Shown one piece after another: positions 1-6,368 of a stretch of DNA of 11,736 bases. The notes under the pieces are model-generated. The model saw only the letters and a program-made list of their open reading frames with translations, had not been told where the DNA came from and did not search any database. Each line of letters starts with the position of its first letter. Position 1 is the stretch's first letter. A program made the translations under genes and the position numbers. Origin of the DNA: Desulfobulbaceae bacterium UBA2775 (lineage in GTDB: Bacteria > Desulfobacterota > Desulfobulbia > Desulfobulbales > Desulfocapsaceae); assembly GCA_002352445.1 (NCBI GenBank), contig DEIL01000130.1:14016-25751 (forward strand). The letters are read 5' to 3'.

Positions 1-48
1 GAAAAACACTACGCCTCGGATATCAGACTTTTTGACTTAGCCATCTGA
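1..48 (+). CDS. possible C-terminal tail of an upstream gene (partial)
   Basis: Reading from base 1, the first frame is open for 15 codons (EKHYASDIRLFDLAI) and stops at TGA 46-48; the other two plus frames stop even earlier. The peptide is a plausible protein end, mixed acidic and aromatic, and loosely recalls the tails of sulfotransferase-type proteins, but 15 residues cannot support an assignment. Its 5' part lies outside the window. It could equally be chance, since a random frame often stays open this long. Confidence 0.25.
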   Translation, partial: EKHYASDIRLFDLAI

Positions 49-79
49 AACTTCCGATAAGCGTAGACTTCGAGTGACC

Positions 80-97
80 TTTTTACGAGTTTGTAAT
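80..97 (-). repeat. outer end of a dispersed repeat, related to the 3589-3606 sequence
   Basis: The 18 bases at 80-97 match the reverse complement of 3589-3606 at 16 positions; the core is a run of T followed by ACGAG. In the second copy this sequence forms the outer edge of a MITE-like inverted repeat. Here only one edge is recognisable and no long inverted arms are visible to its left, so it is either a degenerate relic or a chance match in AT-rich DNA. The rest of 1-140 shows nothing else I can support. Confidence 0.4.
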
Positions 98-140
98 TGA
101 TAAAATTTCTTACTTTTCACACATCTCCAATTAAGCAACT

Positions 141-1052
141 GTGCCCCTGAATAGTCCCTCACCACAGGATGTCCTTTCTCATTTACAACGACTGCTGACT
201 TGTTCGAATGGTCTCTATGACAGTGACGCGATAGTTCGCTATGGCGCTTTTGTCGGCTCTAAAATCGAGAGCCATGAATTCCTTCCCCGGGCAATGATAC
301 ATGCTCGAACCAGGATAGAATCTTTGGCTGCATCGGGTAAATCGGTTGCCAGTGGTACAGTTATACTAGCTGACACCATGAGTCACTCAAAAGGACGATT
401 CAGCAGGCAGTGGCATGCCCCGACAGGGGGTGCCTGGGGTTGTATGATTCATGCCAATACTCTTCTGCCCCAATCAAGATGTTTTGTCCCTCTGGCTGTT
501 GGTATTGCTGGATGCGAGGCAGTACGTGAAATGGGAGGGAGAATGGCAGTGCTGCGCTGGGTTAATGATGTGCTGGTGGAGGGGAAAAAGCTGGCCGGTT
601 TTTTGGTTGAAACCTACACGGAAGCTATATTCGGAGAAGAATACAATCTTGTCGGGTTCGGTGTTAACATCAATAACAGACAATTTCCTGACGAGTTGTT
701 CGACAGCGCGATTTCTTTACGAGAGGTGCTCGGCACTGCTGCAGATCTCACCCGGTTTACTGCCTTGTTTCTTGCTCGATTGGCCTGGAATTTTGGCCTG
801 CTTTATTATGAGGAGTCCTCAGCTCTTCGTGGTGAGGGATTCTCCGGTAACGGCGGCGAGCATTTGCTGCTTGAGCAATGGCGGCGGTTATCGGATACGG
901 TTGGAAAAAGGGTCGTGTATGGTTTTGATGTGATGAGATCACCTCAATATCAGGGTGTTGTCCTGAAGATGGATGAAAATGGAGGTCTTGTTCTTCGTCT
1001 GGATGATGGCTTTGAGAAAACCGAGTATAGTGGTGAAGTACGCTATCTGTAA
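141..1052 (+). CDS. biotin--protein ligase (BPL/LplA catalytic-domain protein)
   Basis: Predicted to activate biotin with ATP and attach it to a lysine of a biotin carboxyl carrier domain in the cytoplasm. The BPL signatures run in order: an ADTM-SHSKGRFSRQW segment (residues 77-91, equivalent to the biotinoyl-AMP loop), LRWVNDV (138-144, equivalent to KWPNDV), KLAGFLVE (150-157) and GFGVNINN (172-179), followed by a small C-terminal BPL-like domain (about 250-303). The first 70 residues do not resemble the winged-helix repressor domain of E. coli BirA, so a repressor role is unlikely. The start is GTG with an in-frame stop nine bases upstream (132-134), making it the earliest possible; no good Shine-Dalgarno is seen. 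The loop reads SKGRFSR where E. coli has GRGRRGR, and the usual KWPND lysine is arginine, so substrate use may differ. A lipoate-ligase-related role is the main alternative. It is convergent with recO, 10 bases away. Confidence 0.8.
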   Translation: MPLNSPSPQDVLSHLQRLLTCSNGLYDSDAIVRYGAFVGSKIESHEFLPRAMIHARTRIESLAASGKSVASGTVILADTMSHSKGRFSRQWHAPTGGAWGCMIHANTLLPQSRCFVPLAVGIAGCEAVREMGGRMAVLRWVNDVLVEGKKLAGFLVETYTEAIFGEEYNLVGFGVNINNRQFPDELFDSAISLREVLGTAADLTRFTALFLARLAWNFGLLYYEESSALRGEGFSGNGGEHLLLEQWRRLSDTVGKRVVYGFDVMRSPQYQGVVLKMDENGGLVLRLDDGFEKTEYSGEVRYL

Positions 1053-1061
1053 TTTTAAATG

Positions 1062-1081
1062 ACTACTGTTTTTGCAGTAGT
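1062..1081. terminator. hairpin between convergent ligase and recO genes
   Basis: A perfect 7-bp stem (actactg / cagtagt, 1062-1068 with 1075-1081) closes a 6-base loop and overlaps the recO stop codon. It lies just past the end of the ligase gene, so it could end transcription from both sides. The following T-tract is weak in either direction, so intrinsic termination is only a possibility. Confidence 0.4.
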
Positions 1082-1818
1082 TTCCAGGAGATAATCTCCC
1101 GCTGAAACAGCTGCCTGCCGTAATCATGGAGGAGGGAAAGTGCTTCCTGCAGGATTTTTCCGGAGATTTTCAGGCGGTGTAATCTTTCCAGGGGTTGAGT
1201 CTGTGCAGACAGCAATATCTTTATTGTTCCCTGGGATAAACGGACGAGTCTTTTTCCTCTGTCGGAACAGCTGGGGCATATGAGACCACCGGTGGTTGTA
1301 TCGAAGCTGTATCTCTGATTCCTCATAACAAGAGTGTTGCAGCCATTGCAGGCTGTAAAATCAGGTCGATAGCCTATAGTACCATAAAATCTGGTCAGAA
1401 AAAGTGTCAGAACTGCCGGGGGGTGCTGGTGTTGGTCAATGTTGTGGAGGGCCCAGAGACAAAGGCGGAACAGGTGATCATCAGCCTCTTCTTCGCGGAT
1501 AGCTATGAGGAGGAATTCTCTGATAATTGATGCTGTGGTGTATAGTTCAAAATTTTTACGAATATTGATAAAACTGGTATGAACCTCAGCCTCTGAAAGG
1601 AAGTTTAGGCTTTGGTTAGGTGATGATTGATAAGTGATATGGAGGAAGCTGAATAACTCAAGTTTATTGACGAAACGTTTTTTTGACCGTTTTGCTCCTT
1701 TGGCTATGGCCGAAAGTCTGCCACGATCCCGGCTTAAAAAGGTGAGAATAATATCCGATTCGCCGTGTTCAAAACAATCCAGGACTATGGCCTCCGTTTC
1801 TCTGGAGATTCTGGCCAT
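1063..1818 (-). CDS. recO: DNA repair protein RecO
   Basis: RecO works with RecR (and RecF) to load RecA on SSB-coated single-stranded DNA during gap repair and recombination. The 251-residue protein has the family's usual size and plan: an N-terminal OB fold (about 1-80, beginning with ETEAIVLDCFEHGESDIILTF and a basic KGAKRSKKRF patch near 40-49), an alpha-helical middle, and a zinc-finger pair CNGC (157-160) and CPSC (181-184) between helices. All four zinc cysteines are present. Its ATG overlaps the stop of the upstream HTH-membrane gene by one base (TAATG), so translation is probably coupled and it is the last gene of the surA-like operon. A role in DNA repair is not obviously linked to its envelope-protein partners. 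Confidence 0.93.
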   Translation of the reverse strand: MARISRETEAIVLDCFEHGESDIILTFLSRDRGRLSAIAKGAKRSKKRFVNKLELFSFLHITYQSSPNQSLNFLSEAEVHTSFINIRKNFELYTTASIIREFLLIAIREEEADDHLFRLCLWALHNIDQHQHPPAVLTLFLTRFYGTIGYRPDFTACNGCNTLVMRNQRYSFDTTTGGLICPSCSDRGKRLVRLSQGTIKILLSAQTQPLERLHRLKISGKILQEALSLLHDYGRQLFQREIISWKLLQKQ

Positions 1819-2432
1819 TATTGGGCTGGAAGGGCTTCTGCGGCCTGCTGCTCTGGATCAGATTTTTCACTGAACTGGGGATTTGATTTAATTTCCGTTA
1901 TTTCAAAGAGTGGAGCATCTTCGCCGGATTGGATTGTGCTTTCGATTATCTTCTCAGATTCTGGAGGATTTTTGAAATTCCTTAACTTTTCGCTTAGGTA
2001 GGAGGCCGGGTTCCAGGAAAAATACCAGGATAAAAAGGCTCCGATCAGAAGGAGGAATAAAATGATTAACCCCGTATAGGAAATGGGCATGGTTGTGGGA
2101 CGTCTGGCCAGATTTTTTACCTGTAAACCCAGTTTGTGAGGAGGAATCAGTTGTGCTTTCGTTCCCGGGTGTAGAGCTTTTTCCTGTGCATAATTGTGCA
2201 ATACCTCAATGGGGTCTAGGTTGAGTGTTTTCGCGTATAGAGTGTAAAAACCACGGGCAAAGGCTTCTGGGGGCAATGATTTATAATCGTCATTTTCTAT
2301 TGCCTTGAGGCTTGCCATGGTGATCTTTGTCTGATCAGAGATATTCTTCAAGTCTAAACCCAGTTTGATACGGGTTTGGTGGAGAAGGTTACCCACTGTT
2401 GTGTATTCTGTTTCGGGGGATTCAAGGGACAT
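1818..2432 (-). CDS. RodZ-like helix-turn-helix membrane protein, short form
   Basis: A 204-residue protein with a Cro/CI-like HTH_25 domain at about residues 12-80 (VGNLLHQTRIKLGLDLKNIS...TKITMASLKAIENDDY...ARGFYTLYAKTL), a basic linker, one membrane segment at about 117-138 and a Pro/Glu-rich C-terminal tail. This is the plan of RodZ, which anchors MreB filaments to the inner membrane through the HTH domain, with the tail in the periplasm. The usual periplasmic beta-domain (DUF4115) is absent: only about 65 low-complexity residues follow the membrane segment. It therefore may be a shortened RodZ or a related factor with another task. Start ATG is 15 bases after the SurA-like stop, with a CAGGAA ribosome site. 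No mreB is visible in the window, so the cell-shape role is inferred from the family. Confidence 0.75.
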   Translation of the reverse strand: MSLESPETEYTTVGNLLHQTRIKLGLDLKNISDQTKITMASLKAIENDDYKSLPPEAFARGFYTLYAKTLNLDPIEVLHNYAQEKALHPGTKAQLIPPHKLGLQVKNLARRPTTMPISYTGLIILFLLLIGAFLSWYFSWNPASYLSEKLRNFKNPPESEKIIESTIQSGEDAPLFEITEIKSNPQFSEKSDPEQQAAEALPAQ

Positions 2433-2447
2433 TTTCTGGGTTCCTGG

Positions 2448-3464
2448 CTACAATTTTTGTATATATGCTTTTTCTTTTAATTCTACCACCCACTCCGAGT
2501 AGGCATCTTTGAGTTTTTTCTCATAAAGTTCTTGTTTGATTTCCTCTTTTACCTCTTCGTAAGAAGCGGTGATAACGATTGCATCATCGTCTCCCGACAG
2601 GAGTTTAAAGAATTGATAGCCGGCATCTGTTGCTATGATCTCACTGATGCCGCCGGGAGCCAGAGAAGCTACTGCGGAACGCATGGCGGGAGCCATTTCC
2701 TCCAGCGTGAAGGTCCCTATGTCGCCGCCATCGCTGGCAGAGGGCAGGTCGGAGAATTTTTTTGCCAGCATCCTGAAATCTTGACCATTGAGGGCAAGAT
2801 TGTGAACACGTTCAGCACGTTTGCGGGTATGTTCTTTTTGTTCTGCCGGTTTTGTGATGTCTGTGTTGTTTGCCCAGGAAAATCCGATCTGGAGGAGGTA
2901 GTAATTTCCTTCTTCCACCCTGTAGGTATAGTGCTCGTCGTAATAATCGAGAATCATTGGTTCACTAATGATGATTTTTGATCGCACAACAAAACTGACG
3001 ATTTTACCCTGGAGTATTTGAGCAGCAATGTTTTTCTTGTAACTTTTTTCTGTCAAACCGGATTGTTCCAGTTTTTTATTGAAAGCAGGTTTACTCAGCC
3101 CGGAACGGGAACGAACCTTCTCGTAACCGTCTTCAATTTCTTTTTCGCTGACTGAGACATGAAATTCTGCTGCTTTCTGGGCGATGAGTTGACGGACGAT
3201 GAGTCCATCAAGGGTTGTTGTGCGAGCTTTTTCCAGTGCCTGCAGCAGGGATTCTCCTGAGTTGTTTTGGGCAATTGCCATATATAGTCCGGCAGCTTCC
3301 TCCTCAACCTCAGAGAGTGTGATAATATCATTGTTTACGACTGCGACAACTTTGTCGACGAGTTCAGTCATTGCGGTTGCAGGCAGCAGAAGAACGCAAA
3401 CAGTATAGAGAATAAGCTGTAGAAGATAATGGCGGATCAGAGGTATAATATAAAGGAGCTGCAT
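2448..3464 (-). CDS. SurA-like periplasmic peptidyl-prolyl isomerase/chaperone
   Basis: Predicted exported chaperone with parvulin-type prolyl isomerase domain, assisting folding of outer-membrane or periplasmic proteins. A hydrophobic signal peptide (about 1-31, ending LLLPATA) precedes the SurA_N hallmark VDKVVAVVNNDIITLSEVE (36-54), a helical domain to about 180, one PPIC domain (about 187-291, with the GGDIGTFTLEEMAPAMRSAV core) and a C-terminal helix that packs back on the N-domain in SurA. E. coli SurA has two parvulin repeats and about 430 residues; this 338-residue form has one, a common variant outside the gammaproteobacteria. An AAAGGA ribosome site stands five bases before the ATG. 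It is the first gene of a probable three-gene unit with the RodZ-like gene and recO, with a candidate promoter at 3539-3567. A PpiD- or PrsA-type foldase is the alternative. Confidence 0.85.
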   Translation of the reverse strand: MQLLYIIPLIRHYLLQLILYTVCVLLLPATAMTELVDKVVAVVNNDIITLSEVEEEAAGLYMAIAQNNSGESLLQALEKARTTTLDGLIVRQLIAQKAAEFHVSVSEKEIEDGYEKVRSRSGLSKPAFNKKLEQSGLTEKSYKKNIAAQILQGKIVSFVVRSKIIISEPMILDYYDEHYTYRVEEGNYYLLQIGFSWANNTDITKPAEQKEHTRKRAERVHNLALNGQDFRMLAKKFSDLPSASDGGDIGTFTLEEMAPAMRSAVASLAPGGISEIIATDAGYQFFKLLSGDDDAIVITASYEEVKEEIKQELYEKKLKDAYSEWVVELKEKAYIQKL

Positions 3465-3538
3465 AGGAATCCTTTCGCTGTGTTTTTATCAGTGTCTGCC
3501 TTAATAGGGGCTTTTGTATCTGTTGCTCAAAAGAAATA

Positions 3539-3567
3539 AGTATAATCGGTCATTGTGCACATGTACA
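3539..3567 (-). promoter_or_regulatory. candidate sigma-70 promoter for the surA-like operon
   Basis: On the minus strand TGTACA (3567-3562, four of six to TTGACA) and TATACT (3544-3539, five of six to TATAAT) are 17 bases apart, and the start codon lies about 75 bases downstream. The -35 region sits in a palindrome-rich stretch (TGTGCACA next to TGTACA) that could hold an operator. Match quality is moderate. Confidence 0.45.
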
Positions 3568-3596
3568 GTAACTCTTATCGTCTCATTCATGACAAT

Positions 3597-3718
3597 CTCG
3601 TAAAAACTGAATTTTACCAATATGCCGTCATTCCCGCGTAGGTAGTAATCCAGTCATTTCAACACGTTCTGGGTTACTACCTACGCGGGAATGACGGCAC
3701 AGGGAATTTTTTTGCGAG
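3597..3718. repeat. MITE-like inverted repeat with outer and inner arms
   Basis: Inner arms of 31 bp (3623-3653 and 3669-3699) are perfect inverted copies except for one G-T pair and flank a 15-base loop; each begins with the tgccgtcattcccgcg sequence. Outer arms (3597-3606 and 3709-3718) pair as ctcgYaaaaa with one mismatch. There is no coding capacity. GTCATTCCCGCG-type inverted repeats are widely dispersed in proteobacterial genomes; membership of such a non-autonomous family is inferred. It lies between two divergent promoters, where its RNA or cruciform hairpin could insulate transcription. I see no clear target-site duplication. Confidence 0.8.
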
Positions 3719-3769
3719 TTCACCAGCCCTGGCAAAGATGTAAAAACCTGAATTTTTAATCAAGCTCAG

Positions 3770-3797
3770 TTGACTTTCCTGCTATATGGAATATTTT
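3770..3797 (+). promoter_or_regulatory. candidate sigma-70 promoter for tlpA-like gene
   Basis: TTGACT (3770-3775, five of six to the -35 consensus) and TATTTT (3792-3797, four of six to the -10) are 16 bases apart, about 64 bases before the ATG of the thioredoxin-like gene, in an AT-rich stretch. The rest of 3465-3860, apart from the inverted repeat and the opposing promoter, shows no gene. Confidence 0.5.
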
Positions 3798-3860
3798 ATC
3801 GCAAGAATATATCGTATTGAATAGAAGTGGTTTAATTGAATTTCCTTTTGGAGGACATGT

Positions 3861-4364
3861 ATGAAAAAAATGCAGCTCATTGTTTCAGTTTTTTGTTTCT
3901 GTCTTATCCTGACGCTCTCTTTAGCAATGGTCGGACCTGGCAAAGCAAGTACTAGAATGCCTGAATTCTCATTAGAGAATGTTCGCGATGGCAGTGTTGT
4001 CAATAGTAGTTCTTTCGCTGGTAAAGTCTTGTATATAACCTTCTTTGCAACCTGGTGTCCTCCCTGCGTGCAAGAGGTGCCGGTTCTGGTGGAACTGCAA
4101 GATCGGCTGGCCGATTCCGGATTTTCTGTTGTCGGCCTTTCTGTTGACCAGGAGGGATCGTCGGTTGTCGCAGGTTTTGCAAAGAAAAATGCGATCAATT
4201 ATCCTGTTTTGATGACGGAGTTTAAGACTACTACGGATTTTGGGGGGGTTTTTGGTATTCCCGTTGCTTTTTTAGTAAACAGAGCCGGTAATGTTGTAAA
4301 AAGATATACCGGTTATGTTCAACATAAAGTCCTCGAAAAGGATATTCGCAGTCTGCTTAATTAA
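3861..4364 (+). CDS. TlpA/ResA-type exported thiol-disulfide oxidoreductase
   Basis: A 167-residue thioredoxin-fold protein of the AhpC/TSA-Redoxin-TlpA group. An N-terminal hydrophobic signal (about 5-24) directs it to the periplasm, either cleaved near GKAS or retained as an anchor; there is no lipobox. The core begins MPEFSLENVRDG (33-44), has the active site ATWCPPC (Cys66, Cys69), and the conserved cis-proline in FGIPVAFLVN (Pro134). The WCPPC form is typical of ResA/CcmG/TlpA proteins that reduce apocytochrome c heme-binding cysteines or other exported thiols. A strong GGAGGA ribosome site (3850-3855) is well placed. A cytochrome c assembly protein is encoded 3 kb downstream, which fits such a role, but the partner is not fixed by the sequence. 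A small exported three-cysteine protein follows directly. Confidence 0.9.
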   Translation: MKKMQLIVSVFCFCLILTLSLAMVGPGKASTRMPEFSLENVRDGSVVNSSSFAGKVLYITFFATWCPPCVQEVPVLVELQDRLADSGFSVVGLSVDQEGSSVVAGFAKKNAINYPVLMTEFKTTTDFGGVFGIPVAFLVNRAGNVVKRYTGYVQHKVLEKDIRSLLN

Positions 4365-4492
4365 GTAATCTCTATTGCACCAATTGTAAAAATTTAATAC
4401 ACTGTCTTCAGCTTTGTAAGGTAGGTTGATTACAGTTCTACTATAGGTGGAGAGTTTCTCTATCTAACTAATTAGTAAAGAGGAGAAGGACG

Positions 4493-4702
4493 ATGAACAA
4501 AAAAATTGTAACTATGGCATTGGTTCTGGTATTTGCTCTCAGCACTGCAACTGTTGGTTTTGCCGCCAAATTGAAATGTACCGTTGATTCAGTCGAGGGT
4601 GACAAGGTAACCATGACCTGCGCAAAGGCTGATAAAATGGCAAAAGGTGATCAGGTTAAAGTTTCTCCAGCTAAGAAGAAGGGTGCTGTTGAGGGTTGCT
4701 AA
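4493..4702 (+). CDS. small exported protein with three cysteines, unknown function
   Basis: A 69-residue protein with a clear Sec signal peptide (MNKK, hydrophobic core 5-20, cleavage near residue 24 or 25) and a mature part of about 45 residues. The mature chain is Lys-rich, reads like two short beta-strands around CTVDSVEGDKVTMTC, and has Cys29, Cys43 and a C-terminal Cys69. The repeated VEGDKV and KGDQVKVS phrases look like a tiny barrel-type fold. I do not recognise a characterised family with confidence; small proteins of this look occur in anaerobic Desulfobacterota and Geobacter-type genomes. The ribosome site (AGGAGAAGG, 4481-4489) is excellent and a strong terminator follows, so it is probably well expressed. 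Being next to a TlpA-like reductase suggests redox or metal handling, which is inference only. Confidence 0.8.
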   Translation: MNKKIVTMALVLVFALSTATVGFAAKLKCTVDSVEGDKVTMTCAKADKMAKGDQVKVSPAKKKGAVEGC

Positions 4703-4733
4703 TTGACATAGCACGGATTTTTATGTATTTTTT

Positions 4734-4769
4734 GGTCGGTTGATTTCAGGTCAACCGGCCATTTTTTTT
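4734..4769 (+). terminator. strong rho-independent terminator
   Basis: A 10-bp stem (4734-4743 with 4751-4760, one G-U pair) with a 7-base loop is followed by A and eight T. It ends transcription of the small exported-protein gene and separates it from uppP. Confidence 0.92.
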
Positions 4770-4810
4770 CTATCTATTTGGGTTGGGGTATTATCAGGTT
4801 GGGGTGAGTT

Positions 4811-5617
4811 TTGGAGTTACTAAAAGCTATGGTGCTGGGAGCCATCCAGGGGTTGACTGAGTTTCTGCCGATTTCCAGCTCAGGTCACCTGGTTATCGGT
4901 TCAGAGTTGATGAATTTTCAGGAACAGGGAGTCGTTTTTGATGTCTTTGTTCATCTCGGAACGTTGCTTGCTGTTATAATCGTTTTCAGAAAAGACCTTG
5001 TAGAAATGGTAAAGGCTCCTTTGGACTTTTATCAGGGGGATAAAAGTGACTCTGTAAAGCATTACTTTTTACTGGATATATACGTTATTGTTGCAACATT
5101 GCCCGCAGTGGTTGTAGGCCTTTTTTTTAAAGACCGTATTGAATTGCTCTTCGGTAATATTCTGGTCGTCTACTCTATGCTCGTAGTGACTGGAATCATT
5201 ATGATTACGGCAAGATACCTACCTCAACAGGATAAACCAATGACCTGGTTTCGCAGTCTTCTGGTGGGCTGTGCCCAGGCTTGTGCCATTCTGCCCGGTC
5301 TTTCCCGTTCCGGCTCAACGATTTTCGCTGGCATGGCTCTGGGGGTTGACCGTGAGAAGATCGCCAGGTTTTCATTTATTATGTCGATTCCGGCAATCCT
5401 GGGGGCAGCCGTGCTGCAGTTAGGTGAACTTGTTCAGCATCCGCTGGAAAACGGTACTTTCATAAATTTTGGTGCAGGAGCGATAATGGCAGCATTATCG
5501 GGATATTTCGCTATTAAGCTTCTGTTGGATATTATTCGTAGAAACAGATTACAGTGGTTCGGCTATTATTGTTTATTGGTTGCCGGAACCGGGTTCTGTT
5601 ACCAATTTTTCTCTTAG
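4811..5617 (+). CDS. uppP: undecaprenyl-diphosphatase
   Basis: UppP (BacA) removes a phosphate from undecaprenyl diphosphate in the inner membrane, recycling the lipid carrier for peptidoglycan and O-antigen synthesis; extra copies give bacitracin tolerance. The 268 residues match the family length and form about eight membrane helices. Both catalytic signatures are present: QGLTEFLPISSSGH (13-26, with Glu17 and His26) and LPGLSRSGST (161-170, with Arg166). The start is taken as TTG because the family normally begins four to ten residues before this motif (MELLKAMVLGAIQG); the later ATG at 4829 would remove part of the first helix. The leader is unusually G-rich (ggttggggtgag), which may serve as ribosome site. 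A weak -10-like TATTAT (4789-4794) lies just upstream. It heads a rightward run of six genes. Confidence 0.95.
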   Translation: MELLKAMVLGAIQGLTEFLPISSSGHLVIGSELMNFQEQGVVFDVFVHLGTLLAVIIVFRKDLVEMVKAPLDFYQGDKSDSVKHYFLLDIYVIVATLPAVVVGLFFKDRIELLFGNILVVYSMLVVTGIIMITARYLPQQDKPMTWFRSLLVGCAQACAILPGLSRSGSTIFAGMALGVDREKIARFSFIMSIPAILGAAVLQLGELVQHPLENGTFINFGAGAIMAALSGYFAIKLLLDIIRRNRLQWFGYYCLLVAGTGFCYQFFS

Positions 5618-5645
5618 CCATAAAATTTCAAGACGATAGAAGAAT

Positions 5646-6341
5646 ATGGATATTCGAACACTGCCGGAAGCAGAGCGGGAAATATATAACCGGATCAAGA
5701 ACAAATATAAACTGACATTCGATAAACTGAAGGCTGGAGATAAACAGATCCGTCTATTAAAGATAGCTGATCTGGAGCAATTTCTGGGAGGTAAAGATCC
5801 TTTTGCCAATGTCTCCGAATTTCCTTTTTGGACCAGGCTGTGGGACTCGGCAATGGTTCTGGCTTATGTGCTTGGAAATCAGCAGAAAACCGGTGGAAAA
5901 AGGTTGCTTGAATTGAGAGCCGGACTTGGCGCGCCGGGGCTTGCCGCCGCTGCCGCCGGTTTTGATGTTACTCTCAGTGATTATGAAGATATCATTATCG
6001 ATTTTCAAAAGGTAAGCGCTGCCGCTTCGGGACTTTCAAACATAACTTTCACCCATATGGACTGGCTGAACCCCGGAGAGATTGAGCCATTTGATATCCT
6101 GGCCGGGGCGGAGATACTTTTTCGGGATGAATTTTTTCAACCTCTGCTGAACATTTTTCGCACCTGCCTGAAGCCCGGCGGCGAGATTTATCTGGCCCAT
6201 GACGAGCGGAGACAGAGCCTGCCGAAGTTTCTGGAGCTGGCTCAGGATGATTTTGAGATCGGCCTGAAAAAACAGACTTTAAGAAATAGCGTTAAAAATG
6301 TGACAATTATAGTAAATCGTCTTCGTCCTAAGAAGCAATAA
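5646..6341 (+). CDS. class I SAM-dependent methyltransferase, METTL21/Methyltransf_16-like
   Basis: A 231-residue Rossmann-type methyltransferase, probably acting on a protein lysine or a small molecule in the cytoplasm; the substrate cannot be read from the sequence. The order of elements fits the nicotinamide N-methylase-like / METTL21 group: FPFWTRLWDSAMVLA (59-73) ahead of motif I, LLELRAGLGAPGLAAAAAG (87-105), motif II acidic LSDYEDI (110-116), MDW (138-140), then AEILFRDEFFQPLL (155-168), the position of the family's (D/E)xxY-type motif, and a late KPGGEIYLAHDERR strand (176-189). Motif I normally reads LELGxGxG; here the first glycine is Arg91. It lies 28 bases after uppP with only a weak ribosome site (AGAAGA) and 27 bases before the siroheme gene. 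No functional link to either neighbour is evident. Confidence 0.78.
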   Translation: MDIRTLPEAEREIYNRIKNKYKLTFDKLKAGDKQIRLLKIADLEQFLGGKDPFANVSEFPFWTRLWDSAMVLAYVLGNQQKTGGKRLLELRAGLGAPGLAAAAAGFDVTLSDYEDIIIDFQKVSAAASGLSNITFTHMDWLNPGEIEPFDILAGAEILFRDEFFQPLLNIFRTCLKPGGEIYLAHDERRQSLPKFLELAQDDFEIGLKKQTLRNSVKNVTIIVNRLRPKKQ

Positions 6342-6368
6342 TCGGTTGATGATCGAGGATCTTTTCCC

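Noticed and set aside
451..933. 160-residue open frame on the plus strand inside the ligase gene
   Set aside because: Out of frame with a recognisable BPL protein and rich in Cys/Trp with no family features; a shadow frame.
2532..2981. 149-residue plus-strand open frame opposite the SurA-like gene
   Set aside because: The minus strand encodes clear SurA_N and PPIC domains here; the opposite frame has no ribosome site or recognisable domain.
3623..3699. Long inverted repeat considered as an intrinsic terminator for either neighbour
   Set aside because: It lies upstream of both flanking genes, between divergent promoters, and has nested arms like a mobile repeat; the T run at 3707-3713 could still give incidental termination.
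3623..3699. CRISPR repeat pair
   Set aside because: The two copies are inverted, not direct, and there are only two with a 15-base spacer.
3782..4198. 138-residue minus-strand open frame opposite the thioredoxin-like gene
   Set aside because: The plus strand has a signal peptide, WCPPC site and strong ribosome site; the minus frame is low-complexity Ser/Thr-rich.
4365..4492. Riboswitch or promoter before the small exported-protein gene
   Set aside because: Only weak hexamer matches and a tiny gagag/ctct hairpin are visible; no known aptamer core recognised.
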